NCBI GenBank assembly: GCA_936450465.1
Contig: OW388300.1
Coordinates: forward strand, 17,187,266 to 17,251,265
DNA: 64,000 nt
DNA from: Gibbula magus
Lineage: Eukaryota; Mollusca; Gastropoda; Trochida; Trochidae
Reading direction: 5' to 3'
Position numbers and translations under genes: made by a program. Shown here piece by piece: positions 9,722 to 19,500 of this stretch (positions within the stretch are counted from its first letter, which is position 1; each line of letters opens with the position of its first letter). The notes below the pieces were generated by a model. The model was not told where the DNA came from. It did no database searches and saw only the letters and a list, made by a program, of their open reading frames with translations.

Positions 9722-9878
9722 GTTCATACTACCAATTTGAATTTTCAAAAAATGTTCATTAAATTCCAAAGTTACGTTTTATTTGTTTGTTATATTTGAT
9801 TGTGATTTGATTTGTTTCCTCAACCATTTTAATCATGTTTTGCTTTCTTGTTTTTAAATATTTTGTTATTTTTTTCAG

Positions 9879-9961
9879 AATTTGTTTTGTTTTGGAATTT
9901 GCTTTTGACATCAATTCTCAAGAGAGTGTTCATAATGAGGTTCATCATTTGTTGCTGAAAG
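9879..9961 (+). CDS. Internal exon of the DDE/OTU gene
   Basis: Acceptor TTATTTTTTTCAG ends at 9878 and donor GAAAG|GTAAAT lies at 9961/9962. The 83-nt exon takes one base to complete the codon split after 9721, stays open for 27 codons (containing FAFDINSQESVHNEVHHLLLK) and leaves one base for the next exon. The agreement of phase at both ends is the main support. Confidence 0.5.
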
Positions 9962-10094
9962 GTAAATTCTCCTAATTTCTTTATTTAAATGTTAACGTTA
10001 ATAATTATATACATGTAAACAGTAGTATATAAAAGTACTTATAAAGATACATTCTACATTAAAAATGAGCATTTTATTCTCCATTTTAGCCAAG

Positions 10095-10168
10095 GTGATT
10101 TTGTTGCGGCAACACTATCAAGCATGGGAAAGCGAAGGCAGAAAGCAGTTCAAGTGTTCATGGCTGAG
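10095..10168 (+). CDS. Internal exon, start of the C-terminal domain
   Basis: Acceptor TTTTAGCCAAG ends at 10094 and donor GCTGAG|GTATTG lies at 10168/10169. The 74-nt exon completes a Gly codon split with the preceding exon and reads DFVAATLSSMGKRRQKAVQV then FMAE, ending in phase 0. The upstream acceptor at 10089 would put the sequence in a worse frame. GDFV followed by a basic stretch and V-F-M-A-E is the usual opening of a small C-terminal domain seen in many transposon-linked invertebrate proteins (from memory). Confidence 0.55.
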
Positions 10169-10581
10169 GTATTGTACATGGATGTGAGGAAGAAAAATTA
10201 TATTTTAATGAGGGTTCAGTCACCAATGGAAATTTAAAGTGTCCCTTTAAATGAATTTTTACCTCAAAACATTCTTCAGGATGTCGGATGACATTGTTCT
10301 ATGTTGTAATGACATTCTCGTTTTATTATAAGTTATATGTACTCTTTGTTAGTGACATTAGCAGTTTTGGGGTAATTTTGCTTCCTCTTATTAAGTCAAT
10401 AAACAACAAAGTGTGTACTGTTGTGTAGAATCTAAAAGAACTTGCAGTTTTGAGAGTGATTTATTATAGATTTTAAACAATAACAAGTGCAGTAATGTTA
10501 CCTGAATAATGGATAATAAATTGATAGTCATAGGTATTTTTATATTTCAATATATGCTAATGATTTGTTTAATTTTATCAG

Positions 10582-10821
10582 ATCATTGAAATAGACGACA
10601 CAGAAGACACAGAACTTGTCTACATCAGGTTCATGAAAAGGAGCGGATCCCTTTACGTTTGGCCTGAAAAAGAAGATAGCAGCTATGAACCACTTGATGA
10701 AATACTTACAACTATTGATCCTCCAAAACTGATAAATGAAAGATTGCAATATCAATTCACACCAGCCACCTTTGAAAAGATAAAATCTCTACTTCCGGGA
10801 ACCATTATTAAATTTTCATAG
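10582..10821 (+). CDS. Terminal exon, WPEK-type C-terminal domain
   Basis: Acceptor TTAATTTTATCAG ends at 10581. The exon starts in phase 0 (IIEIDDTEDTELVYIRFMK) and continues with SGSLYVWPEKEDSSYEP, an EILTTIDPP segment and a final TFEKIKSLLPG helix before TAG at 10819-10821. The series F-M-x-R-S-G, WPE-x-ED, and I-x-PP followed by R-x-x-Y-x-F resembles C-terminal domains of invertebrate proteins with PHD, DDE-like or OTU parts (recollection, no search). Its role is unknown; it may be a protein-interaction or chromatin-linked module. An AATAAA lies 72 nt past the stop. Confidence 0.6.
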   Translation: MIEIDDTEDTELVYIRFMKRSGSLYVWPEKEDSSYEPLDEILTTIDPPKLINERLQYQFTPATFEKIKSLLPGTIIKFS

Positions 10822-10892
10822 ATTTGTATACAACTGCATCCCAACAATTAGTTCACGTACTGGTGTTTTCAAGTTGAAATATCACGTTGTTT

Positions 10893-10898
10893 AATAAA
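10893..10898 (+). terminator. Poly(A) signal AATAAA
   Basis: AATAAA in TTTAATAAAAG, 72 nt downstream of the TAG at 10819-10821 and followed by a T-rich stretch, a normal position for the 3' end of the gene. A second AATAAA-like site follows near 10959. Confidence 0.5.
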
Positions 10899-11591
10899 AG
10901 TATCCTCTCGATGGCAGATCTTACTATACATTCATAATCTTTGGACCAGTACAAGAAAAATAAATCTCCTATGTCATATCGCGAGGTGAGACCTCATACT
11001 TTTCAACAAATATTTGGCAGGTCTTTGAAGTGAACAGGGGTCACAATTATCATAATTTATCAAACCATCAATTTTATTAATGTCAGTGTATTATAAATGC
11101 ACCTGTCGTTTTTGTAATTCGTGTTTAAAAAGACGTCAATTTTCATGATATTCGCATTGAGAAGCACATGCATCTTTGGGATGCAGCTGTAGAGCTGGTT
11201 ACATCCCATTTTGACTAAATTGTTCCTATGACTTAGACTTGTTCTAATGTTCAGATTTTGTTCAATCCATTGAAATATTGAACATAAACTGCAAAGTGTT
11301 TTCAAGATTAAAAATTTATGAACATAAATTGAGTCTGTTTTTTATTATGCATTGGTGAAAAAAGGGTTGTTAAATAAATGACTTAAACTTTACAATCTTA
11401 TACATAAACTCTGGTTATTGAATTGATTTTAAAGGTTTACCTTTATTTTCTGGGGAATATCAACTGAATATTGGTAAATTTTTTATTTTGGTGACTGGTT
11501 TTAATGATGCTACTTTGGATATATTTTCCTAGCCCCTTTTTTAAAAAATAAACCCTGAATTTCTCTCATAATATGACATAATATAATTGAG
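10899..11591. other. Non-coding, AT-rich
   Basis: No convincing coding frame, splice sites or repeats. The minus-strand frame at 11060-11305 has no recognisable motif. Under the transposon model this is 3' flank between the gene and the right subterminal repeats. Confidence 0.4.
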
Positions 11592-11980
11592 TTCCGTCAA
11601 TAAATGACACTAGCAACATTTCAATCTGTCACAAAATGACATTAGCAACACTTTAATCTGTCATTATGACATTAGCAACATTTCAGTCTGTCACAAGATG
11701 ACATTAGCAACAATTTCATCCGTCAATAATGACATTAGCAATACTTCATTCCGTCAAAAAAATGATGTTAGCAACAACAGAATTAGTCTTTTAGAAGAAA
11801 AAAACGCAAAAGTATAAGATTAAACATATATCACTGTTTACCTTTGAAGAATGAAAATCAATTAATTACAGCAAATTAGAATGTCCTACAATATATTTTT
11901 AAAAAAAGAGGCGATTTAATGTTGCTAATGTCATTAAAATGTCTGTCAAATGTCCGTCAAATAATGACACTAGCAACATG
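11592..11980 (-). repeat. Right subterminal repeat cluster
   Basis: About six copies of a 36-43 bp unit (CCGTCA or CTGTCA, then AATGACATTAGCAACA) run from 11592 to about 11775. After a gap of about 145 bp, one plus-oriented copy (GTTGCTAATGTCATT, 11921) and one minus-oriented copy (AATGACACTAGCAACA, about 11962) form an inverted pair. The core is the reverse complement of the left cluster at 62-204. Confidence 0.7.
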
Positions 11981-12184
11981 ATTTAATTAATCTAATTATC
12001 TACATTATAATAGAGGGTAGTGTTTTATTTTTAACATTTTACAAAAAAGAAACCCTTGGTCTACAATTCTGGGTGAAAATTACTTGGCTTTGTAATGCTT
12101 AAAATTGAAACTGGTAATGGGCACTTTTCCATGGAACATGTCATATGAAATGTACAGTTCCAAAGATAAACTAGAAGTTGTTTT

Positions 12185-12405
12185 TTACTCGTAAAAACAG
12201 ATGTCTCCTCCCTTCCCCAAATTTAACTTTTTATAACTCTTCAAAAAGACAAAGTATGAATCGTTGTCATGGAAACAGGAACAAATAAAATTTAACAAAG
12301 TTCCAACACCCAAAGATACATCTACATGATATCGGGAGGTAGTGTACCAAATTTGGGAAGATAGGTCACATAGTTTTAGAGATCTGATCCGGAAATAAAT
12401 ATGTT
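12185..12405 (-). repeat. Inverted diverged copy of the 1215-1700 repeat
   Basis: The reverse complement contains TTTCCGGATCAGATCTCTAA, AACTATGTGACC, CCAAATTTGGTA, ATCATGTAGATGT and TTTCCATGACAACG, in the order seen in the tandem copies at 1215-1700. The two sites do not mirror the order of the subterminal clusters, so this is more likely an independent interspersed repeat than a terminal repeat of the element. Confidence 0.65.
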
Positions 12406-12459
12406 CTATTTGAATTGAAGGAAATATGATGCATGTGAATTGTATTATCACTGTATTAT

Positions 12460-13620
12460 TGGTTGGAGGCGCAAACCGCCTCCAACCTGATACGCAGTTG
12501 GATTTCACGCTATATTACTGTTGGAATATTCAAAATAAACTTTCGACCAATCATGCTTGGCCTCTTCATACTTTCGAAAAAGCATATGACCAACGAACAC
12601 GGCTGTAACAAATTTGTAACCACGTGACCATGTGGGTTATCCGAAATAATTATCCCCTTTTACTGCGAAAAGAGATTTTGTCTAAACATCTAAAATAGAA
12701 ACGACAGTTGTGTTATTCTGAGTCTGAATGTTAGTAAACATAAGATTTTTCAATTCAAAGCCATTTTACACCTCCACGAGCAGACCAATTCAAGTGCATA
12801 ATTTCGCAATGCAGTTTCGGAAAATCCAAGAAACTTTACAAGCTAATGTTATACGCGCGGAGCAAGCATATACTAAACGATAATAGTGGTTGTCAATCAA
12901 CACACCAACCTTCCACTCAGTTATCAATATTTTCAATGCCAATCAGACTTGCATAATGGTAGGCCTACTCAATGTACAGTGTACAGTGAAGCATGTATAA
13001 GCACATATTAGATAGAACCATATTTATGTCCAAACTGATAGCACCAAGCATGAGGATACCGGGTCATTATCCTTGAATTAAAAAAGGTCCATATGCCTTC
13101 CTTCCACAGATAAACAGAATATGCTTCATAATCAATCGAATTGGTACACTTTAAATTTGCAAATGTTTAATAAATGGTTGACTGCGTGTTTCAGGGAAAA
13201 TAGGCCTACATATTCTTATTGCTGGAATCTAACAATGACACAACTGTCAACAAACGTTTTGATCAAATTCATAATATAGGCCTACTTCAAAATTGGAGCA
13301 AAAGCACCCGGGAGTTGCGCTTTAAAATAAATCGGGGAAGTTGAATGTTCACTTTCATTCCAAATGATAGATTATATATAATTTTATTTTATTTATGAAT
13401 AAATAATGTATGTTAATTGAAAAGCATATACACAACTTAAATGATCGAGGTAAAATTATTTTATTTGCGACTTTTGAATTGAATAACTAATTGTGTGATT
13501 AGTAATCAAAGCTTTATCCCCCAAAATGACCATAATGCAGGCTTCATTTTGCTATATGTACATATGACATACATATCCTTTTTATAATATATTTTAGCCT
13601 TAACAAGATGCCTCCAACCA
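12460..13620. repeat. Possible 1.16-kb element with 11-bp inverted ends
   Basis: TGGTTGGAGGC at 12460-12470 and its perfect complement GCCTCCAACCA at 13610-13620 bracket an AT-rich segment without genes. A third, closer complement (GCCTCCAACC, 12478-12487) makes a small hairpin at the left end. No target-site duplication is visible, and 11 bp could be chance. Confidence 0.25.
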
Positions 13621-13929
13621 TGCCTTTTTAAAGGCTTTTCTTGTTACATTATCAATGACTTATTTCAAACTGGACATTTTTGGTCATGACTTCATCATTT
13701 TCAAAAAATAAAAGAACTGTGTGTATTACTTAATCTGAAAATTTTATGATTTTATTTGTTTAGCAAAGGCCATTTTATGTAGGGAATACTAGGAATGTCA
13801 ATAGTTTGGCTGAAATATAATTAATCTTTTTGATGAGCTATTTAAAATGTTATCTATTTATAGATATTTTAAATTGGGTATATTCCAAAACGGATAACCG
13901 TTTTCTATGGATACAGCTTATCGGGTTGA

Positions 13930-15060
13930 GTAACGGCCTTACTAACGGGAAATCTTTAGCACTTCGGGCTAGTGACATATGTTAATCTGTAGTGACAGAT
14001 ACAAACAAATTTCACTAGCCCTTCTGAATTTTCACTGGCCTAGCTTGGGCCAGCGGACTAGTGCTAGTGTCGATCCCTGAATATTTCATAATACTTTAAT
14101 AATAATGGAAAATTTGAGAAACAAATAATTAAAAAAAAAACATGCTCAGGCATTTGGGAAGGTAGGAGCCATGGGCCATTTTGCACGGAGAATGGCCAAT
14201 TTATAATCTAGAAAATTACTCAAAGCCCTTAAATGGCCCATTGTCAAAGGTGTCTTCCCCAATCCCTGCACATGCATGCTACAGTGCCTTTAAATACCTA
14301 ATAAGCTTCACAGGCCACTACTTTTAAAGTATTACATATCAATCTTCCAGAGATTGGTTCAATGTCCAAGTGCAGAAATTAAATTGAAACATATGGTAGT
14401 CTGCAGGGCTTAGTTATTATTATTTTGACTACTACAGTACTGCTGCCCAGTTAAAGTTGGACCAGCCCATAAAGTCGACTCCGTATTGATCAATCTAAAC
14501 TTCTGTGTTTGAATGACACACTTTTTGCCATTCAATTAATTGTTAAGATGATTGTCTAGTGCTATGAGTAATCTAAAGTCAGGGGTTACGGGCAGAAACT
14601 AACCTCAAACACATAGTAGCCTGCAGAGCTAGTCGTTCAGATTTTTACTAGACCAATATGAGTATCACTAGCCAGTATTTGCTAGTAATCTAACAGTTAT
14701 AAGTTTGAACTACAATGGCAAGTATTTTCCCCACTTAATCATACTGTTTCACATCTGATACCATTGTTGCTGATAAAGACAGGAATCTCTACCCATACTT
14801 TGTGTCTAAACTCTTTCATAAGTATTCAGGAATATTAAGCGGCCCAAAGGGCTAACCGAAGCTAACTTTTGCTAGCCCAACATCATTTTTACCAGCCTCA
14901 GGCCGAAGGACAAGTGTTAATTGTAATAATTTCTAGCCCCGAAAGTGATTTCGGGCCCACAGGGATAGCAGTATCCAACTTAGTTAACCCAAGGTAATTT
15001 TTTCCAGCCTGTGGCTGAAGGACTAGGTTTTATTTCTAGACCTGATATCAAGCTAGAAAT
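13930..15060. repeat. Degenerate CTAG-rich interspersed repeats
   Basis: Repeated phrases such as TTCACTAGCCCTTCTG, GGACTAGTGCTAGTG, GCTAGCCCAAC and CCAGCCT..GGC-GAAGGAC occur throughout in both orientations. Two related blocks (about 14376 and 14597) share a TAGTCTGCAGGGCT / TAGCCTGCAGAGCT core. No coding frame. Probably old, diverged mobile fragments. Confidence 0.4.
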
Positions 15061-15135
15061 GAATCAAAAGGACATGTGTTGGCTTTATCAGATCGATAAT
15101 ATTAAACAGTAACTAAGTAACTAATATAAACATAC

Positions 15136-15266
15136 TTGAGAATGTCAGGACACTGTTGTAGGGGTCAACTTGAGTCTGCAGCAACTGTCTGTATTGTCCT
15201 TGTTATTCTGACCACTGGAACAGTTTGCACCCATCTAGTTCATGCCTTGGCCTGCAGGTACTGCAA
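15136..15266 (-). other. Possible exon with good splice sites, minus strand
   Basis: On the minus strand an acceptor (TGTGTATTTTCAG) precedes 15266 and a donor (CTCAA|GTATGT) follows 15136, giving a 131-nt exon. One frame ends with QYRQLLQTQVDPYNSVLTFS, which looks protein-like, but an in-frame TAA interrupts it upstream; the other frames also have stops. It could be an untranslated exon, a decayed exon or chance. Confidence 0.25.
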
Positions 15267-15792
15267 CTGAAAATACACATATTGTATATTAGTTTCAGAT
15301 TTTTCACAAAATGATCATTCTCTCAAAGAAATATTAGAATTATTTTTTAATATATGATATATAAACCCCAATCCCTTTTGCTCTTTCCAACTGGTGTTTA
15401 CCACATGCCTCAATCAGATTTCTTGGATTTTTTAATTATGAACAAATGCTTTATTTATACAAATTACTTTAATCATCAATATTCTTTACAGGTCAAGGTA
15501 TTGTAATTTAAATTATTTCATTATGATTACCCTTCACACGTGACATCTAGACCTACCCTTATGCCTTGATATATTGACATTATATATCATTATTATATTA
15601 GAATTTACCAATAATAGAATTTATGATATTTTATGATTTCTTGACTAATTGCTAATTGACATCCAAAATGTTTGCAAATCTATTATTTTGGAAATAATTT
15701 CAGAATTTCACTGCACGCAATTAATGTACGAATTAACACATTCAACAAATGAAGTCTGAATACGTGAAACCTAGCATTGGAAACGAGGTCTT
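15267..15792. other. AT-rich, nothing recognised
   Basis: No coding frame, repeat or RNA gene is supported here. Confidence 0.3.
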
Positions 15793-15914
15793 TCACTCGT
15801 GCCTGCTCTCTCGCCTCTCCCAGTATCGCTGGTAGGCAGGTGGAAACTCAAGATTCGTTTCCCCTGGTCTTATGGCGCCGTCCTGCGATGACCTTCGACA
15901 GTGTCGTTTATTAC
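15793..15914 (-). other. GC-richer block with possible minus-strand exon
   Basis: A minus-strand acceptor (TATTTGTTTCAG) ends at 15915, followed by about 40 open codons (NKRHCRRSSQDGAIRPGETN then LEFPPAYQRYWERRESRHE) to a TGA. The block is clearly more GC-rich than its surroundings. No family is recognised. The plus strand is also open (15777-16052). It may be an exon, a promoter-proximal island or neither. Confidence 0.25.
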
Positions 15915-16230
15915 CTGAAACAAATATTGAATAGAAATAAGTATTTGATAACATGGGATCCTGTAGAAAAACAGAGATTGTTGCAATACCTTTGGCACTT
16001 AGCTCTACGGGACATTGTCTATGGCGAAAATATGAGAGGAACCAGAAATTAGCGAAAATTGTGTCACTTTTTTTACGGCAGATAGATCTAGAGAGAAACA
16101 AAACATTATTGAAAATAAAAATAGATTCTAATTAGTTTCAAGTATATCTACTTTTAAGCAATAAATTATAAAACATATTCAATTATTCATGCATACGTGT
16201 AGGCTACTTTTCATCAAAATATGTCAGACG

Positions 16231-16616
16231 TCACCTCTCATGAAAGTGCAATGGCCTCCTCTCTTGTCTTGATCCAACTTTGAACTCAAATGGAGCAAGT
16301 CGGTCTGTCACTGTCAGCTGACTTTCTTTGCCGGCCAGTGAAATGTCGGGCACAGCATCCTTGAATAGCTTTGGTCTGGCCTTCAGGTAGATCTAACGGA
16401 AAGTCTAAACAGGCTCGATTCTTCTCGCACTTGGTTTGTTCTAAACACAAGGCGTTGTCGTCTGCTTGTTGCGTCAGTGAAATGACTCGATGGCCTGACG
16501 TCATTGTCGGAAATAGCCGAAGTAGAACGGAACAAATCATTCGTGTCGAGAAGCTGTGAGCTGAAAACAGTGCAGCGAACAACGGCGACGTGACATTGAC
16601 GGTCGAAGGGAGACAA
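16231..16616 (-). pseudogene. Possible minus-strand coding segment with a frameshift
   Basis: A frame from ATG at 16616 (MSPFDRQCHVAVV) stays open for 77 codons and ends at TGA 16383-16385. The neighbouring frame from about 16392 continues (KARPKLFKDAVPDISLAGKE, then LTVTDRLAPFEFKVG) to a TGA at 16231-16233. Both parts look like ordinary protein sequence and together would make about 130 residues if one base were added or lost near 16385. The block is GC-richer than the flanks. No family recognised; a decayed or mis-sequenced small gene, or the first exon of a real one. Confidence 0.3.
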
Positions 16617-16639
16617 CTTAAACAGCTAACGTCTGTGAC

Positions 16640-17504
16640 TGAAGTGCAAGTGCACTTGACAGATCATTTTAGTAGATTTCTATCACTGTGTTACCTTTTA
16701 TGACCGTTTGAATGACAAAATCAGCCCAAATGTTTGAGACCTCGGGTTATTTATATTATATATTTCCAGTTAATCAAATACAAAATTAGGTCAAAGAATA
16801 TCTACGTCAGATACCTCAAACTATTTTGTAGTCTGCTCACGCTGGGTATATAAAATATAGGCCGGGACATATTTTAAATTATGTAATTATTTATTGCATA
16901 TATTTTTTAAATTTACACATTTCCAGATCACAATGTTGTCCTTTTTTACCATTTTGATTTCCTTTCATTTTTAATCAATATATTTCTAAAAATTGCTAAG
17001 TTTAATTCCTTTGACTACATATTTGAACATAATAATGTTATTGTCTGACATTTTAATCATTTTAATATTAAGCAGGCTTCGGGTAATGACTGTTGGTAAA
17101 CATCTCAAGGAAGTTTGGAAGAGGAAATACCTAATTTGATTTGTAGATAATATATGAGCTATGCAATTGTAACAACATTTTTTATACTCTTATGATTTTG
17201 AGACCCTTAGAAACGACATAATGTATGTCAACTCTTTTAGTTTTCCAAAATGAAATAACCTAATATTAATGTTAATATATGTAGATAAGACAAAGACAAT
17301 ATGCTGTCAGTAAGTATTATAGGTTTGTTTCTTGTGTATTTTGTATTAATAACATTAGCTATTTGGCCAAATAACCTTTTCCAAAATATATTCATATTTG
17401 TAATTTAGAGAACAGGACACGGTTTTCAGCAAGATGTTAGAGTTGCAAACATAAACAAAACACACATTGGCATTAAGCCTACATGAACATTAAAAAAAAA
17501 TTCA
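16640..17504. other. AT-rich, nothing recognised
   Basis: No coding frame, repeat or RNA gene supported. Confidence 0.3.
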
Positions 17505-17835
17505 GTGTGCGGAAATATTGCGGAAATGAACAGTACCCAAATTTGGGTACTGTTCATTTCCGCAATATTTCCGCAGTTTGAATGTAGTTGTTATTCCGGA
17601 TGCGGAAACGATGTGGAAATCTGTCCTATCCAACAATCTTTTAATTTACTGCTGTTGGAAACACAATGGAAACATACAAATGTAGTTTCCATCTAAAAAA
17701 CGCAACGGAAATAAACAACTGACTATTTCCATTACGGAAATGAAGCGGAAACGGATAACTTCATTTCAGCAGAGCGGAAACGTTGCGGAAATCTATATTA
17801 CCCAAAATCCGTTTCATTTCCGCAACAACAGAAAT
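17505..17835. repeat. Foldback region rich in GCGGAAA motifs
   Basis: Besides the palindrome, at least half a dozen GCGGAAA / TTTCCGC variants occur in both orientations (for example GCGGAAACGTTGCGGAAAT near 17780 and CATTTCCGCAAC near 17815). This suggests a foldback mobile element. It abuts the left boundary of the segmental duplication (about 17855) and has no counterpart next to the second copy. Confidence 0.6.
17508..17575. repeat. Perfect 68-bp palindrome
   Basis: The 34-bp left half starts TGCGGAAATATTGCGGAAAT and ends ACCCAAA; the right half is its exact reverse complement with no spacer (centre CCCAAA|TTTGGG at 17541/17542). Confidence 0.95.
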
Positions 17836-19035
17836 GAAGTTATTTTTGCTGTGAATATTATACAAACCTTAGTGTGCAATGTGAAGATCTGCATTCCTGA
17901 CAAATTTCCGAGACAAATTTGTGTTTGAGGAAAAGACGGATGTCTGGCGTTCTTCCGACTGAACTTGTTAATGCTTGTCTTTCTCGTGCTAAAATTGTGA
18001 CATTGCAAAGCCAACTGTGAATACGTGTTGTCAATAGGCTCATGCTGGTGACAGAAATGCATTATTGCAAGACTGAAACTTCGAACTGCTGAAATAGCTG
18101 CCAACTTGTCACGTCTCCCGAGATGTATGTCAATCGTTTATTCAGCCAGTTATTTAGTAAGTTATTCAGTTTATACAGTTTATAAATTAAGTCATCTGTC
18201 AGCGACATCATAGGTTAATTTTTCTTACTTATGAATATGTATATCATGAAGACTTTTTGTTAAAAACGAAACAGAAACAGAAAAAAAACAATTATCTGTG
18301 GAATAAACACAAATTGTAAGGAAACAAGATTTACAAGCTGCGATATCATGTATTGACAAGAAAGAGTCACTAATCTAAATCTAAAAGTAAATTATATATC
18401 ATCACTTTTATGACGGTCAATATGCCTCTTTAAATGGCATTTAAAAGTTGGTTAGCTGAAGGAGAATAAGATATAGAGATATATATAGCGTCTTTATTAC
18501 AGGTATGTGCTACGTTTCTGTGTAGATATTAACCCCAACAGGACAAAAAGGGGATGAAGCCATCATCTTAAAATAGGGCGGATCCGGAACGGAAAGATGG
18601 TTCCTCGGCGTTGGTCCTCTGACCGTTATCAAACAAATGATACTGAAAATGATAAATATAATGAAGATGTGAACTCAGTGATGGACATAAGAACAAATTT
18701 TGTCGTTTCTAGCACTTTGATTTTATGACAATTATCAGTTAAAATACATAAGGTGATGTAAAATGTTGTATTGTTTTACCGTATTAAAACATACATATCC
18801 AACAATTTTTTAAAAAGCATCAATTTGGATTATGTTACACGATAGAGTGTACAGAATATTCCTCGGATTGGGGTTATAATGTTATCATATACTCTGTTCA
18901 AAACTTTAATTTAGATTTAACTATATTGCCATGACGACTTGCACTTACAACATGCGTTCAGGAATAACTATTAGCACTAGCCGAAGGAAATACAGAATGT
19001 ACAGACAGTCTTTCAGTATTCCACCTTCTGTCAAA

Positions 19036-19500
19036 TCATTACGTAAAAAGTTTAATAACATTTATATCTATTACTCATTCTCGCTCATTTTCTTCCAAAT
19101 ATATTGGCTTTTTAGCTATTTCCGATTGTGATAAAAACTCAACACACTGTAAAACAGCAAAAACGGGGCACAGAGTTTATCGCTCGATATCAAGGGAGGT
19201 AGCTCTGCGACTAAAAATAAATTTTTTTAATTAATGTATTGACAGAAACTAAACTTTTAAAACTGTGTATTAATTGAAAGCACTCAACTTACGTTTGCTA
19301 TAGTAAATTTGGATTCTGAAATTATATCTCGAGTAACCGTTTGACCTCTGCATTCCATCTAAGGTCAAGGTCATCAGTACAACCTGTTTAGTATGTCACA
19401 TGACCTGTCTGGATGATCTGTCTGGTTGAAACCCCCGACAAATCTGTGCACACGGTTGTGTATGCATAGGCTATTGACCAATCAAAATTCAACAAATTTG
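19036..19500 (+). repeat. Interspersed repeat, present only in duplication copy 1
   Basis: It shares blocks with 25935-26407: GTGATAAAAACTC, TATCAAGGGAGGTAG, CATTCCATCTAAGGTCAAGG, CATATGACCTGTCT-like text and TCAAAATTCAACAAATTT. The matching site in copy 2 (about 49856-49862) lacks it and goes straight to AAATATTCATAATTCTTCC. This one lacks the foldback seen at the start of the 25.8-kb copy. Confidence 0.7.

Larger units (their letters stand above)
62..11980 (+). mobile_element. Candidate large DNA transposon with DDE-like/OTU gene
   Basis: Seen: one plus-strand multi-exon gene (1959-10821) lies between two clusters of the same short repeat in opposite orientation. The left cluster (62-204) reads GTTGCGAATGTAATT followed by GGACGGA or TGACAGA variants; the right cluster (11592-11980) is mostly the reverse complement, for example TGACATTAGCAACA next to CCGTCA. 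Known: large eukaryotic DNA transposons often carry subterminal repeats in opposite orientation at their two ends, and DDE transposases act on them. Inferred: the gene is the element's transposase-like protein and the clusters mark the end regions. The outermost ends and a target-site duplication are not visible, and the left end may lie outside the window. The internal triplication and several frame breaks suggest this copy is not fully functional. An old host gene flanked by unrelated repeats is the alternative. Confidence 0.5.

Noticed and set aside
1215..12405. Treating the 1215-1700 and 12185-12405 repeats as terminal inverted repeats
   Set aside because: Their order relative to the subterminal clusters is not mirrored (inside on the left, outside on the right), so they do not define symmetric ends.
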